8,291 nucleotides of DNA from Tannerella sp. (GCA_031272655.1 JAISTJ010000127.1:1-8291); one strand, 5' to 3'; numbered from the stretch's first letter, positions 1 to 6,982 are shown. A program made the numbers and translations. The notes: generated from the letters alone by a model not told the origin.

Positions 1-632
1 TGTTCGGGTACCCACTGTCCCTGTTCGGGGCGCGTCAGACCCTGCGGCCATATAGGACGGTCAGTCCATGCGTCCACATGCGTAACCTCCCCAATAGCGC
101 CGCTCCACAGCCATTCGCAGACCTCGGCAACGCCGGCGCTGCTGTGACCCTCGTTACCCATCTGCGTTACTACCTTGTATTTACGCGAGGTCTCAAGCAG
201 TACGCGCGATTCGTAAACGGAATGCGTCAGCGGCTTCTGCACATAGACATGCTTGCCGAGTTGCATACAAGCCACAGCGCTAACGGCATGAGTATGGTCA
301 GGGGTCGCTATCACCACAGCATCTATGCTCTTACCCATCTCGTCGAGCATCACGCGGAAGTCTTTGTAACGCTTGGCTGCAGGGTATTTGTCGAAGACAT
401 GTTTGGCGTACTGCCAGTCAATGTCGCACAGGGCTACAATGTTCTCCGAGTTCATGTTGTTCAGATTTACAGAGCCTTTGCTGCCGATACCTATACCGGC
501 AATGTTTAGTTTGTCGCTTGGGGCGACATGTCCGAGACCGCTCACGGCATTACTTGGGACTACAAAGAACATGCCCGCAGTTGTTGCCGCAGATGTCTTA
601 AGAAAGTCGCGACGTGAAAATTTTGTGTTCAT
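1..632 (-). CDS. Gfo/Idh/MocA family oxidoreductase, Tat-exported (3' end cut off by window edge)
   Basis: My reading of the reverse strand gives about 210 residues before the window edge. The start is ATG at 630-632, 3 bp after the stop of the upstream DUF1080 gene, so the two are probably translationally coupled. Residues 6-12 read SRRDFLK, a textbook twin-arginine motif, followed by a hydrophobic stretch to about residue 31. There is no lipobox, so a soluble periplasmic protein is expected. The Rossmann NAD(P)-binding motif GIGSKG lies at about 48-53 and a TPDHTH segment at about 110-115. The family's usual EKP appears as QKP at about 132-134 (VYVQKPLTH), keeping the lysine but not the glutamate. 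Members oxidise sugar hydroxyls with tightly bound NAD(P). Next to a DUF1080 gene, the likely job is C3 oxidation of a glycoside or its reversal. The substrate cannot be read from sequence. The C-terminal substrate-binding domain is outside the window. Confidence 0.9.
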   Translation of the reverse strand, partial: MNTKFSRRDFLKTSAATTAGMFFVVPSNAVSGLGHVAPSDKLNIAGIGIGSKGSVNLNNMNSENIVALCDIDWQYAKHVFDKYPAAKRYKDFRVMLDEMGKSIDAVVIATPDHTHAVSAVACMQLGKHVYVQKPLTHSVYESRVLLETSRKYKVVTQMGNEGHSSAGVAEVCEWLWSGAIGEVTHVDAWTDRPIWPQGLTRPEQGQWVPE

Positions 633-635
633 AAT

Positions 636-1286
636 TTATAACTGTTTGATTTTAATGTTTTTAAACCAGATTAATGCATCTCCGTGTTTGCCTTGGAAAC
701 CGATATAGCCTTTAGTTGCTAATTCGGCAAACGGTCTGGGCATCCACGAAGGAATATCCGAGCCATCGGGATTTGTCTTGCCGGACGTCCAGAGGCTCAT
801 ATCCATATCCGCCACTTTTTTTCCGTTTAGGAATACTTTGATACTCTTGCCTTTAGCTATCACTCTCATAGTGTTCCATTCGCCTGCGGGCTTCACGATT
901 TTAGTAGCGACAGGCGGTAAATGTCCGAACACAGCGCCGCAATACCACGACGGCTGCCACTCATTGAACTTGTCGCAATAATCGTCGGCAATCTGAATTT
1001 CAACCGCGTTCGGTATCCAGTTCTGTTTGTCGGTAGCATAAATAACGACGCCGCTGTTAGTGCAGTTATCGTTCCTAAATTCAAGTTCGAGTTCGAAATT
1101 TTCGTACTCAATTTTGGTCCACAAGGCTTGGTCGGCAGAAGCGGAAATAACCCCTTCGCCATCTACTGTCCAGACGGCAGGGTCGCAGTCGGCATCCGAC
1201 CAGTCAGCGTGAAACAAAGGCTTAAAGCCTGAATTACAGCTACTTAACAGTAAGCCGCAAACAAAATAAAAAAGATTTTTTTTCAT
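636..1286 (-). CDS. DUF1080 (3-keto-disaccharide hydrolase-like) lipoprotein
   Basis: This is a complete 216-aa protein. The N-terminus has a type II signal peptide with lipobox L14-S15-S16-C17, so it is a lipoprotein at the cell envelope. The rest is one DUF1080 domain, a concanavalin/jelly-roll fold of the usual length for the family. Recognisable landmarks are NSGV at 77-80, VEIQIAD at 95-101, GEWNTM at 135-140, GYIGF at 193-197 and the closing FKNIKIKQL at 208-216. Family members act on 3-keto-glycosides, cleaving the glycosidic bond by elimination or hydrating the resulting enone, and the oxidised substrate comes from Gfo/Idh/MocA enzymes. Here the next gene, 3 bp downstream, is such an enzyme, which supports that role. 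The promoter at 1321-1350 lies about 35 bp upstream of the ATG and probably drives both genes. Whether it is the lyase or the hydratase type cannot be decided by eye. Confidence 0.9.
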   Translation of the reverse strand: MKKNLFYFVCGLLLSSCNSGFKPLFHADWSDADCDPAVWTVDGEGVISASADQALWTKIEYENFELELEFRNDNCTNSGVVIYATDKQNWIPNAVEIQIADDYCDKFNEWQPSWYCGAVFGHLPPVATKIVKPAGEWNTMRVIAKGKSIKVFLNGKKVADMDMSLWTSGKTNPDGSDIPSWMPRPFAELATKGYIGFQGKHGDALIWFKNIKIKQL

Positions 1287-1320
1287 GTCAGTCCATTATT
1301 AATTGGTTAGAATTTAGCGA

Positions 1321-1350
1321 CAAAGATAATAAAAGAAATTGAAACGACAA
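1321..1350 (-). promoter_or_regulatory. Bacteroidota-type promoter for the DUF1080-Gfo pair
   Basis: On the minus strand TTG (1348-1350) is followed after exactly 19 bp by TATCTTTG (1321-1328). This matches the Bacteroidota primary-sigma consensus TTTG-N19-21-TAnnTTTG. The predicted transcript starts near 1315, giving a leader of roughly 30 nt before the ATG at 1286. No Shine-Dalgarno sequence is seen, as is usual for the phylum. Confidence 0.75.
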
Positions 1351-1358
1351 TAAACTTG

Positions 1359-1390
1359 CGAAGGAAACTTATTAAAATGTTTTTCCTTCG
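1359..1390. repeat. Inverted repeat, 9-bp perfect arms, upstream of the promoter
   Basis: CGAAGGAAA at 1359-1367 and TTTCCTTCG at 1382-1390 are perfect reverse complements separated by 14 AT-rich bases. The dyad sits between the stop of the Gfo lipoprotein gene (1410) and the -33 element at 1348-1350, starting 8 bp upstream of that element. It could be a hairpin closing the upstream transcript, although no T-run follows on the minus strand, or an operator for a dimeric regulator of the DUF1080-Gfo promoter. I cannot decide between them. Confidence 0.5.
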
Positions 1391-1409
1391 AGAGAATCTT
1401 AAATCTGAT

Positions 1410-2756
1410 TTAGCCTTGTGCGATGCCCGGAACAGGCACAACGCCTTCGTGATAGTCGGGCAGGGCGCCCATTTCGTAGGTTGTTGGTCCCAAGCGCAGG
1501 TTAGAGGCTACTATTTCGTCCCATGTAACGGCTTTGCCGGTGTATGCCGCTTCGCGCCCCATTATGGCTATCAGAGTTGAATTTGCCAGCATTTCTGCCT
1601 GATTGATTTGTTTGCCGGTACGGATAGATTCCGTGAAGTGGATATGTTCCTGCTGATACGCGGATTTGATGGGTTTTTCAGCATAAGCGTACTCCCAGAG
1701 CGGATTTCCGTTGTAGTCGGTAATCTTCAGGTCGTTGTGCATATAGTTCATATAGACGATGCCTTTTGAGCCGTAAATCTGGTCGGAGAAATTGTTATCG
1801 CAGCCGTCAATCTGTCGCGCTTCCGTCCACATTCGGCGGTTGTCGGCGTAGTAGTAATCAACGGTGAAGAAGTCGAAGCGGTCTCCCGACTTGCAACGTG
1901 CGCGTCCGCCGTATCCGACGGCTCGCTCTGGTCGCTCGTCCATGAACCATGTAGCGATGTCAATGAAATGAATAGCCTGGTCAACGAAATGGTCGCCGCT
2001 TACCCATCTGATATTGAAAAAGTTGCGTATGCAGTATTCCATGTCGCTCCAACCGGGCTGTTGCGTTTTGTACCACACGGCGCCCTGGTTGGAATGAGCC
2101 GAGGCGCAGATAACGTCTCCTATAAGTCCGTTGCGGACTTGCAGATACGCTTCCCAGTAGTCGCGTCGGTGGCGGAGGTGCGTTCCTGCAACGACGGTCA
2201 GCCCTTTCGACTTGGCTATCTTTCCTGCCGCCAGAACAGTGCGGACGCCGACAGGGTCAACGGCGCAAGGCTTCTCTACGAAAGCATGTTTGCCGGCATT
2301 CACGGCTGCCATAAAATGTTCGGGACGGAAATGCTGCGGCGTGCAAAGCAGAACGGCGTCAATATCAGGCAATTCCAAGACTTTTTTGTATGCGTCGAAG
2401 CCGAGGAAGCAGGCGTTTTCGGGTACGTCGTTGCCGAGCTTCTCTTTCAAGTGTTTGTGGCTCGCGTTCAGTCTGTCGGGGAAGAGGTCTGCCATTGCAA
2501 CGATAGAACAGCCCGCGCCCGACCTGATAAACTGTTCTGCTGCGCCGGTACCTCTGCTGCCGCAACCGATGAGCGCGGCGCGTATGGGCTTGCCGTCCGG
2601 CGCTTTGTCGGCAAAGGAGAACATGCCGACGTCTTCGGGGGTTAACAACTTCTGTTTCTTTTCGCCTGTGCTGCAGCCCGTCAATGCGGCGGAGGTGATG
2701 ACCGGCATACCTGCCCCCAACATTGCTGCGTTTGTGATGAAATTTCTACGGTTCAT
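1410..2756 (-). CDS. Gfo/Idh/MocA family oxidoreductase, Tat-type lipoprotein
   Basis: This is a complete 448-aa protein, the usual length for exported members of the family. The N-terminus combines a twin-arginine motif (NRRNFI, residues 2-7) with a lipobox L25-T26-G27-C28, so it should be exported folded with its cofactor and lipid-anchored. The Rossmann motif GCGSRG is at 64-69, TPQH at 139-142 and the canonical EKP at 161-163. A GTHLRHRRDY segment lies at 191-200. DHFVDQAIHFID at 255-266 supplies the conserved histidine and aspartate pattern of the catalytic domain. Enzymes of this group use bound NAD(P) to oxidise or reduce sugar hydroxyls. It differs clearly from the Gfo protein at the left edge (EKP rather than QKP, and lipid-anchored), so the two probably act on different substrates or in opposite directions. 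The upstream gap holds only tandem repeats and no recognisable promoter, which suggests cotranscription with the FAD gene. Confidence 0.92.
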   Translation of the reverse strand: MNRRNFITNAAMLGAGMPVITSAALTGCSTGEKKQKLLTPEDVGMFSFADKAPDGKPIRAALIGCGSRGTGAAEQFIRSGAGCSIVAMADLFPDRLNASHKHLKEKLGNDVPENACFLGFDAYKKVLELPDIDAVLLCTPQHFRPEHFMAAVNAGKHAFVEKPCAVDPVGVRTVLAAGKIAKSKGLTVVAGTHLRHRRDYWEAYLQVRNGLIGDVICASAHSNQGAVWYKTQQPGWSDMEYCIRNFFNIRWVSGDHFVDQAIHFIDIATWFMDERPERAVGYGGRARCKSGDRFDFFTVDYYYADNRRMWTEARQIDGCDNNFSDQIYGSKGIVYMNYMHNDLKITDYNGNPLWEYAYAEKPIKSAYQQEHIHFTESIRTGKQINQAEMLANSTLIAIMGREAAYTGKAVTWDEIVASNLRLGPTTYEMGALPDYHEGVVPVPGIAQG

Positions 2757-2770
2757 TTTAGTGAATGTTT

Positions 2771-2820
2771 CTTTTTGTTTCTTTTTGTTTCTATTTGTTT
2801 TTATTTGTTTTTATTTGTTT
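2771..2820. repeat. 10-bp tandem repeat, 5 copies (T-rich; A-tracts on the coding strand)
   Basis: There are five consecutive 10-bp units: CTTTTTGTTT twice, CTATTTGTTT once and TTATTTGTTT twice. On the coding (minus) strand they give A-runs recurring every 10 bp, ending 14 bp before the ATG of the Gfo lipoprotein gene. Spacing close to one helical turn predicts intrinsically curved DNA. In the mRNA the same stretch is an unstructured A-rich leader, which Bacteroidota use in place of a Shine-Dalgarno site. The array abuts the heptamer array at 2821 with no spacer. Confidence 0.85.
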
Positions 2821-2897
2821 CACTAACCACTAACCACTAATCACTAATCACTAATCACTAATCACTAATCACTAACCACTAATCACTATCCACTATT
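2821..2897. repeat. Heptanucleotide tandem repeat, 11 copies
   Basis: Eleven 7-bp units follow each other without interruption. On the plus strand the unit is CACTAAT or CACTAAC for nine units, ending with the degenerate CACTATC and CACTATT. On the minus strand this is a repeat of ATTAGTG, which places TAG and TGA in all three frames. The last unit overlaps the 3' end of the FAD-dependent oxidoreductase gene: its stop TAG (2893-2895) is part of the repeat. Copy number probably varies by slippage, but only distal to that stop codon. Confidence 0.93.
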
Positions 2898-5205
2898 CCA
2901 TTCTCTTTTTCAGCGCTTTGAAGCAAGCATCGGCTATCTTCGCAACGCTGTCGGGGGCAGTATTGACGCCGTCGCCTGCTGTGAGCTTTTGAGGGATAAA
3001 GATGTATGCGTTTGGGTTGATAGCATTGATTTTGCGGATGATGGATTCGCAGGCTGCTGTAGTTTTTTCTTCGGACAAGTTGCCGAATCCGGGATTAAGC
3101 AGCACAAAGTCGGCTGGGTATTGTCGATAGAGGCTGTCGGCGACAGAATCCAAATATTCAACGGTTTTGTCGGGGAAGCCAGCTTCTCTTATTTTTTCGT
3201 GTTTATATCTGTAAGGCGTTTCGCGCGGTCCGATAAAGTCCACGGCAAAACCGGCATTGAAGAGGCTACGTCGGAGTGCGAAAAGGAAAGACGGGGACGC
3301 TTCGCTGCCTTCCGTAAGAGCGTCGCCCATCGCCAGAATTGTAATCATCGGAACGCCGCGTTGCAATAGAGATTTCAGTTCGTCTAAGCGCTCGGAGTAA
3401 ACCTGACGGGGCAGTATGCTGTTCTTGCCGCAAACAGCCGCTGCCATGCCGACGACCTCTCCCATCATGGACGTAGTCAGTTGCACCCGAACAGAGCCGA
3501 GAGCGACGTGCGAGACGCTGATATTGCGTCCGGCCATAAAAAGGTTTGCGATATTGCGGGAGTAGAGGCAGCGGTAAGGCACATGAAACGGTTTAATACC
3601 GGTACCTTCCGAATAGCTGAAGAACTCGTTGCCGGGGAAAAAGCGGCTGTTAGTGGGGTTGGGATAGTGCAGGTCGGTTGACCATGTAGTAGTGAAACTC
3701 GCATCGTCGTATTGTGTATTGTTTTTGAGGTCGTTTTGAGTAACGATGACGTCGCCGAGCAGGCGCCTTGATTCGCGTTTGCCGGAGATGTAGGCGAGCC
3801 ATAGTATTTTGCGGTTGGCGTAGTCAGGGTTGCTGTTTTTGAGATACGCCCAGTTGCCGAGAATGGCGCGCAGGTTCTGGTCGCGGACGTTTTCTGCCTC
3901 GTCTATGGGGTCTTTGGTGAAGCCGCCTTCCCAGCGCCAGTCGGGCTTGTTCTCCACGATAGCCGATTCGTCGTTGAAGCGGCACGCCCAGTCGAGGACG
4001 GGGAACGACGAGGGGGTATCGAGCGTTTCAAACTCCCACAGGTTGGAAGCGCCCATGACGTTGTTATTAGCGACGAGCGGAGCGAAAGGTTCGCCGTACT
4101 CATAGCGGCTTTCGGTACCCATCCGCCAGTCGGCGCCTGCAAGGAAGCCCACATTGGCGTCGCCGGTGCAATCGGCAAAGAGGGACGCCTCGAAGCGTAA
4201 CTCCTCGCTCGTTTCTATGTTACGCGCTACTACCGCAGTGATTTTCAATGGTTCCGGCTCGACATAGTTGCCTGAATAACCACTTGCACTCGGAGCGTTA
4301 CCATTATATTTGCGGTCGGTCTCCGTCGCAATTACGTGGTAATTAATAAACAGTTCCAGATTAGGAGTATTTCGGATGAGTTGCAGTTTTTTATTATCTC
4401 CGTAAATATCTGCTGTACGTGCGGCATTAACGTTTTCTGCGGGCGGCAAACGAAGGATGGTAGTTATCTTGCCGAGTTGGGGATAGAGATATTTGCCGTC
4501 GCCGCCGGTACTGACGCGGATTTCGGAGCTGCTGTTACCGCCTACGACGGGGCGGTCGCTGATGAGCGCCACTTTGAGTCCGAGCCTTGCAGCTGTTACT
4601 GCCGCGCTGATGCCTGCCATGCCTGCGCCGCAGACAACGAAGTCGAAGCGTCCTGCCTCTTTGATGCTGACATTGAGCAACTTACGTCGGAGTTCGCCCA
4701 GTGTCGCGACGTCGTTTGGCGGCGGGCTGTTAGCCTCTTTGGTGAAGAACAGCGCGTCGCACCGTCCGTTGAAGCCGGTAAGGTCGTGCAACGTGATTGT
4801 CGTCTTGGGGTTTTTGATTTTCACTTTTCCGGCGCTTTGCCAGAGCCACTGCTCGCCTTCTATACCGAAAATCACGGGCAAGGGCTTGCCATCGATTGCG
4901 ATTTGAAAGCGTCCGGGACCTTCGCCTTTATACCAGGGCGCCGTCCAGTTGAAAGTCCTGACATACAGATAGTAGGCGCCTGTTTCGGGAAATTCCACCG
5001 TAGTAGAGGCGTCGGCTACCGGCTCGCCGATGCCGTGCGCCATCAGATAGGGTGAACCCATTTGGTCCATGAACTGCTGGTCAACGACCCAGCCGCCTTT
5101 GTCGGCAAAGCTCTCTGCCTCAACGAGAATGTCGGCAGAAAGGACGGTTTGCGATGTGCAAATTATGCTGATGATAAGCGCACTCCTAATCATATAAGTT
5201 CTCAT
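2893..5205 (-). CDS. Secreted FAD-dependent oxidoreductase with N-terminal carbohydrate-binding-like domain and C-terminal degenerate SGNH-hydrolase domain
   Basis: This is a 770-aa protein. A Sec signal peptide (hydrophobic from about 8 to 22) ends at L22-S23-A24 before D25. Residues about 25-165 resemble a beta-sandwich carbohydrate-binding module (ILVEAESF at its start, YYLYVRTFNW inside). The FAD-binding motif GAGMAG is at 193-198, followed by PVVGGNSSSE and, near 555-595, the GRNISVSHVALGSVR segment typical of the FAD_oxidored (PF12831) family. Residues about 620-770 look like an SGNH hydrolase, but the catalytic positions are altered: GDS is GDA (A629), the GxND block reads GFGN (706-709), and the terminal DGVH reads DGVN (N748). 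The start was chosen because it begins the signal peptide. The gene lies 12 bp downstream of the ATPase gene and upstream of the Gfo/DUF1080 genes, suggesting a sugar-oxidation role. The substrate is unknown. Confidence 0.88.
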   Translation of the reverse strand: MRTYMIRSALIISIICTSQTVLSADILVEAESFADKGGWVVDQQFMDQMGSPYLMAHGIGEPVADASTTVEFPETGAYYLYVRTFNWTAPWYKGEGPGRFQIAIDGKPLPVIFGIEGEQWLWQSAGKVKIKNPKTTITLHDLTGFNGRCDALFFTKEANSPPPNDVATLGELRRKLLNVSIKEAGRFDFVVCGAGMAGISAAVTAARLGLKVALISDRPVVGGNSSSEIRVSTGGDGKYLYPQLGKITTILRLPPAENVNAARTADIYGDNKKLQLIRNTPNLELFINYHVIATETDRKYNGNAPSASGYSGNYVEPEPLKITAVVARNIETSEELRFEASLFADCTGDANVGFLAGADWRMGTESRYEYGEPFAPLVANNNVMGASNLWEFETLDTPSSFPVLDWACRFNDESAIVENKPDWRWEGGFTKDPIDEAENVRDQNLRAILGNWAYLKNSNPDYANRKILWLAYISGKRESRRLLGDVIVTQNDLKNNTQYDDASFTTTWSTDLHYPNPTNSRFFPGNEFFSYSEGTGIKPFHVPYRCLYSRNIANLFMAGRNISVSHVALGSVRVQLTTSMMGEVVGMAAAVCGKNSILPRQVYSERLDELKSLLQRGVPMITILAMGDALTEGSEASPSFLFALRRSLFNAGFAVDFIGPRETPYRYKHEKIREAGFPDKTVEYLDSVADSLYRQYPADFVLLNPGFGNLSEEKTTAACESIIRKINAINPNAYIFIPQKLTAGDGVNTAPDSVAKIADACFKALKKRME

Positions 5206-5215
5206 TTGAATATTT

Positions 5216-5236
5216 CTCTAAACTCTAAACTCTACA
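5216..5236. repeat. Short heptamer repeat, 3 copies, over the ATPase stop codon
   Basis: CTCTAAA at 5216-5222, CTCTAAA at 5223-5229 and CTCTACA at 5230-5236 form a heptamer repeat. The TAG stop of the ATPase gene (5218-5220, minus strand) falls inside the first copy. The unit differs in sequence from the longer array at 2821 but has the same length and also supplies a stop codon. Confidence 0.7.
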
Positions 5237-6921
5237 AGGCATTCTTTCTTGTAGAAAGCAATCCCGTATTTGAGGATGTTACTGAAGCCGTCTTCGATGA
5301 ACTCGTCGGCGTAGCGGTTGTCTTCGATTTGTTGCAACGCTTCCTTGCATTTGGCAGCCATAGAACTGTAGGTGGGAGCTATTTTTGCTTCGATGAGTAT
5401 TACCGGCAGTTCGCGCGAATACGGTCGCATGAATATGTCGCAACGTCCGTCGCCCGTCTCTCGGTTCGACTTTACTTCGTAGCCTTTCACGTTTGTGAAC
5501 AGCGCGGTCAGGAAGCCATGATAGTAGCTCTCGGCGGCATCGAAATAACTGATAGACTTCATCAGCATCGCTGAAAGCCGTTTCTGCGCCGTCTCTTTAT
5601 CGCCCGCTATCAGCGCTTGGATGAACTCACGAGGAATATTGTTGTTTTCAAGTGTTTTATTAAACCATTGGCTGATTTGGGTACGATAAATATGGAAGAC
5701 CTCCTTGTTGGGTATTGATAGTACGAATTTTCGTTGTTCGCCTTCAAAATTTTCGCCCACTTTTTTCAGGTATCCGGTGAAAAACAGGAAGTTCCAGAGA
5801 TTGTCAATAGAGCCTTTGTCTATATCATTGTAAGTGATGTTCTCGTTTATCGGCTTTTCAATCGTGCCGCCTGCCATCAGGGTTTCAAGTTCGTATTTAG
5901 CGTCGTCGTTTGCTACCCTGTCAACCAGTTTGCGTATAATATCATTGCCGCTGGTATTTGCCCAGTACAGTTCGGGCGCTCTGTCGTATTTGACTAACAA
6001 ATCAGTAACGCGTTTGATGACGCTCCACGGGTTGTAAACCGTAACATCGCCGAACAGGTAGCCGTCGTACCACTCGCGTATCTCTTCCCGTTTTCCCTCT
6101 AAACCGTAGTATTTCAGCATTTCGTCAACCTCTTCCTGTGTAAAACCGAAATATTCGGAATAGTCATAACTTGCTATTGAGGCCATGACAGGGTTATTCA
6201 GTCCGGTGAAGATGCTTTCCTGCGAGATGCGCAGACAGCCGGTCATCACCGCAAAGGCGAGTGAACCGTTATCTTTGAGCGACGAAGAGAACATAGAACG
6301 GATAAGGTCGAGCATGGCGTCGTAGAACCCGCCGTTATGGGCGGCGTCAAGCGGCACATCGTACTCGTCTATCAGTATCACTACCGGCTTGCCGTAATGG
6401 TCGTCCAGACAGTCGGAAAGAAACTTGATAGCGCTTGGGAAATCGCTGTCTAACGCTGCTCGGTCGAGAAAACGACGAAAGCGTATTTTCTTCGCTTCGG
6501 TCAGTCTCTCCGAACCGGCAATGTTAATATGTCGCTCATATTCAGCATAAAAACATTCTTTGATGGCGTTATATGATTGCTCCCACTTGCTTGCTTTCGC
6601 TTCTTTGAACGACAGGAAGATGACTGGATACTGCCCGAAATGCTTCAAGTAACGCTCGCCCGCCTGTTCAATTTTTAAGTCTTTGAACAGGTGGCGTTTG
6701 CTTGCATTGTCCTTACGCAGTTCACAGTTGTATTCGAAAAACGACTTAAGCATATACATGTTAAGCGTCTTGCCGAAGCGTCTGGGGCGGGTGATGAGCG
6801 TTACTTCCGCCGGACGGTCAAACAAGTTCTTTATTAACAGCGATTTATCCACATAGTAATAGTCGCCTGCTATCTGACTGTCGAAAATGCTATCGCCTAT
6901 TTTTAAAAGTTTCTTATCCAT
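5218..6921 (-). CDS. AAA-ATPase-like protein with C-terminal PD-(D/E)XK nuclease-fold domain (PF09820/PF08011 type)
   Basis: I chose the ATG at 6919-6921 (567 aa, MDKKLLKIG) over an in-frame ATG at 6975. The promoter at 6951-6982 lies between them, so the longer form could not be translated from that transcript, and family members normally begin just before a YYYVDKS-like segment (here 21-27). The P-loop is RPRRFGKT at 45-52, lacking the first glycine as is common in this family. Walker B is VVILIDEYD at 180-188. Near the C-terminus GRCD (492-495) and EAK (511-513) match the D...ExK core of PD-(D/E)XK nucleases. These proteins occur in many copies in Bacteroidota genomes. Their function is not established, though roles linked to mobile elements or defence have been suggested. 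Its stop is 12 bp from the FAD gene, which may be read through from this promoter. Functional linkage with the sugar genes is doubtful. Confidence 0.93.
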   Translation of the reverse strand: MDKKLLKIGDSIFDSQIAGDYYYVDKSLLIKNLFDRPAEVTLITRPRRFGKTLNMYMLKSFFEYNCELRKDNASKRHLFKDLKIEQAGERYLKHFGQYPVIFLSFKEAKASKWEQSYNAIKECFYAEYERHINIAGSERLTEAKKIRFRRFLDRAALDSDFPSAIKFLSDCLDDHYGKPVVILIDEYDVPLDAAHNGGFYDAMLDLIRSMFSSSLKDNGSLAFAVMTGCLRISQESIFTGLNNPVMASIASYDYSEYFGFTQEEVDEMLKYYGLEGKREEIREWYDGYLFGDVTVYNPWSVIKRVTDLLVKYDRAPELYWANTSGNDIIRKLVDRVANDDAKYELETLMAGGTIEKPINENITYNDIDKGSIDNLWNFLFFTGYLKKVGENFEGEQRKFVLSIPNKEVFHIYRTQISQWFNKTLENNNIPREFIQALIAGDKETAQKRLSAMLMKSISYFDAAESYYHGFLTALFTNVKGYEVKSNRETGDGRCDIFMRPYSRELPVILIEAKIAPTYSSMAAKCKEALQQIEDNRYADEFIEDGFSNILKYGIAFYKKECLVEFRV

Positions 6922-6950
6922 AATTGAGCCGTTTTGAATGTTTGTGGCTA

Positions 6951-6982
6951 CAAAGATAATGAATTTAAATAACAAAAATCAA
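6951..6982 (-). promoter_or_regulatory. Bacteroidota-type promoter for the ATPase gene
   Basis: On the minus strand TATCTTTG lies at 6951-6958, with TTG at 6980-6982 after a 21-bp AT-rich spacer. This fits the TAnnTTTG consensus and the upper end of the usual spacing. The expected start of transcription near 6945 gives a leader of about 25 nt to the ATG at 6921. That is the main argument for the shorter start of this gene. Confidence 0.68.

Noticed and set aside
78..708. Plus-strand open frames opposite the Gfo and DUF1080 genes
   Set aside because: They are antisense to well-supported genes and their translations match nothing recognisable.
1968..2826. Plus-strand open frames of about 200 residues opposite the Gfo lipoprotein gene
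   Set aside because: They are shadows of the GC-rich coding frame on the minus strand; one runs into the T-rich repeat and ends in a low-complexity FLFLF-type tail.
2821..2897. CRISPR array
   Set aside because: The 7-bp units are directly contiguous without spacers, so this is a simple tandem repeat.
4336..5055. Plus-strand open frame of 239 residues opposite the FAD gene
   Set aside because: The minus-strand frame encodes a coherent FAD-binding protein; this one is Cys/Ala-rich without domain signals.
6922..6975. Longer start for the ATPase at 6975, adding 18 residues
   Set aside because: The added codons span the -7 box at 6951-6958 and lie upstream of the predicted transcript start; the added residues do not look like the family.
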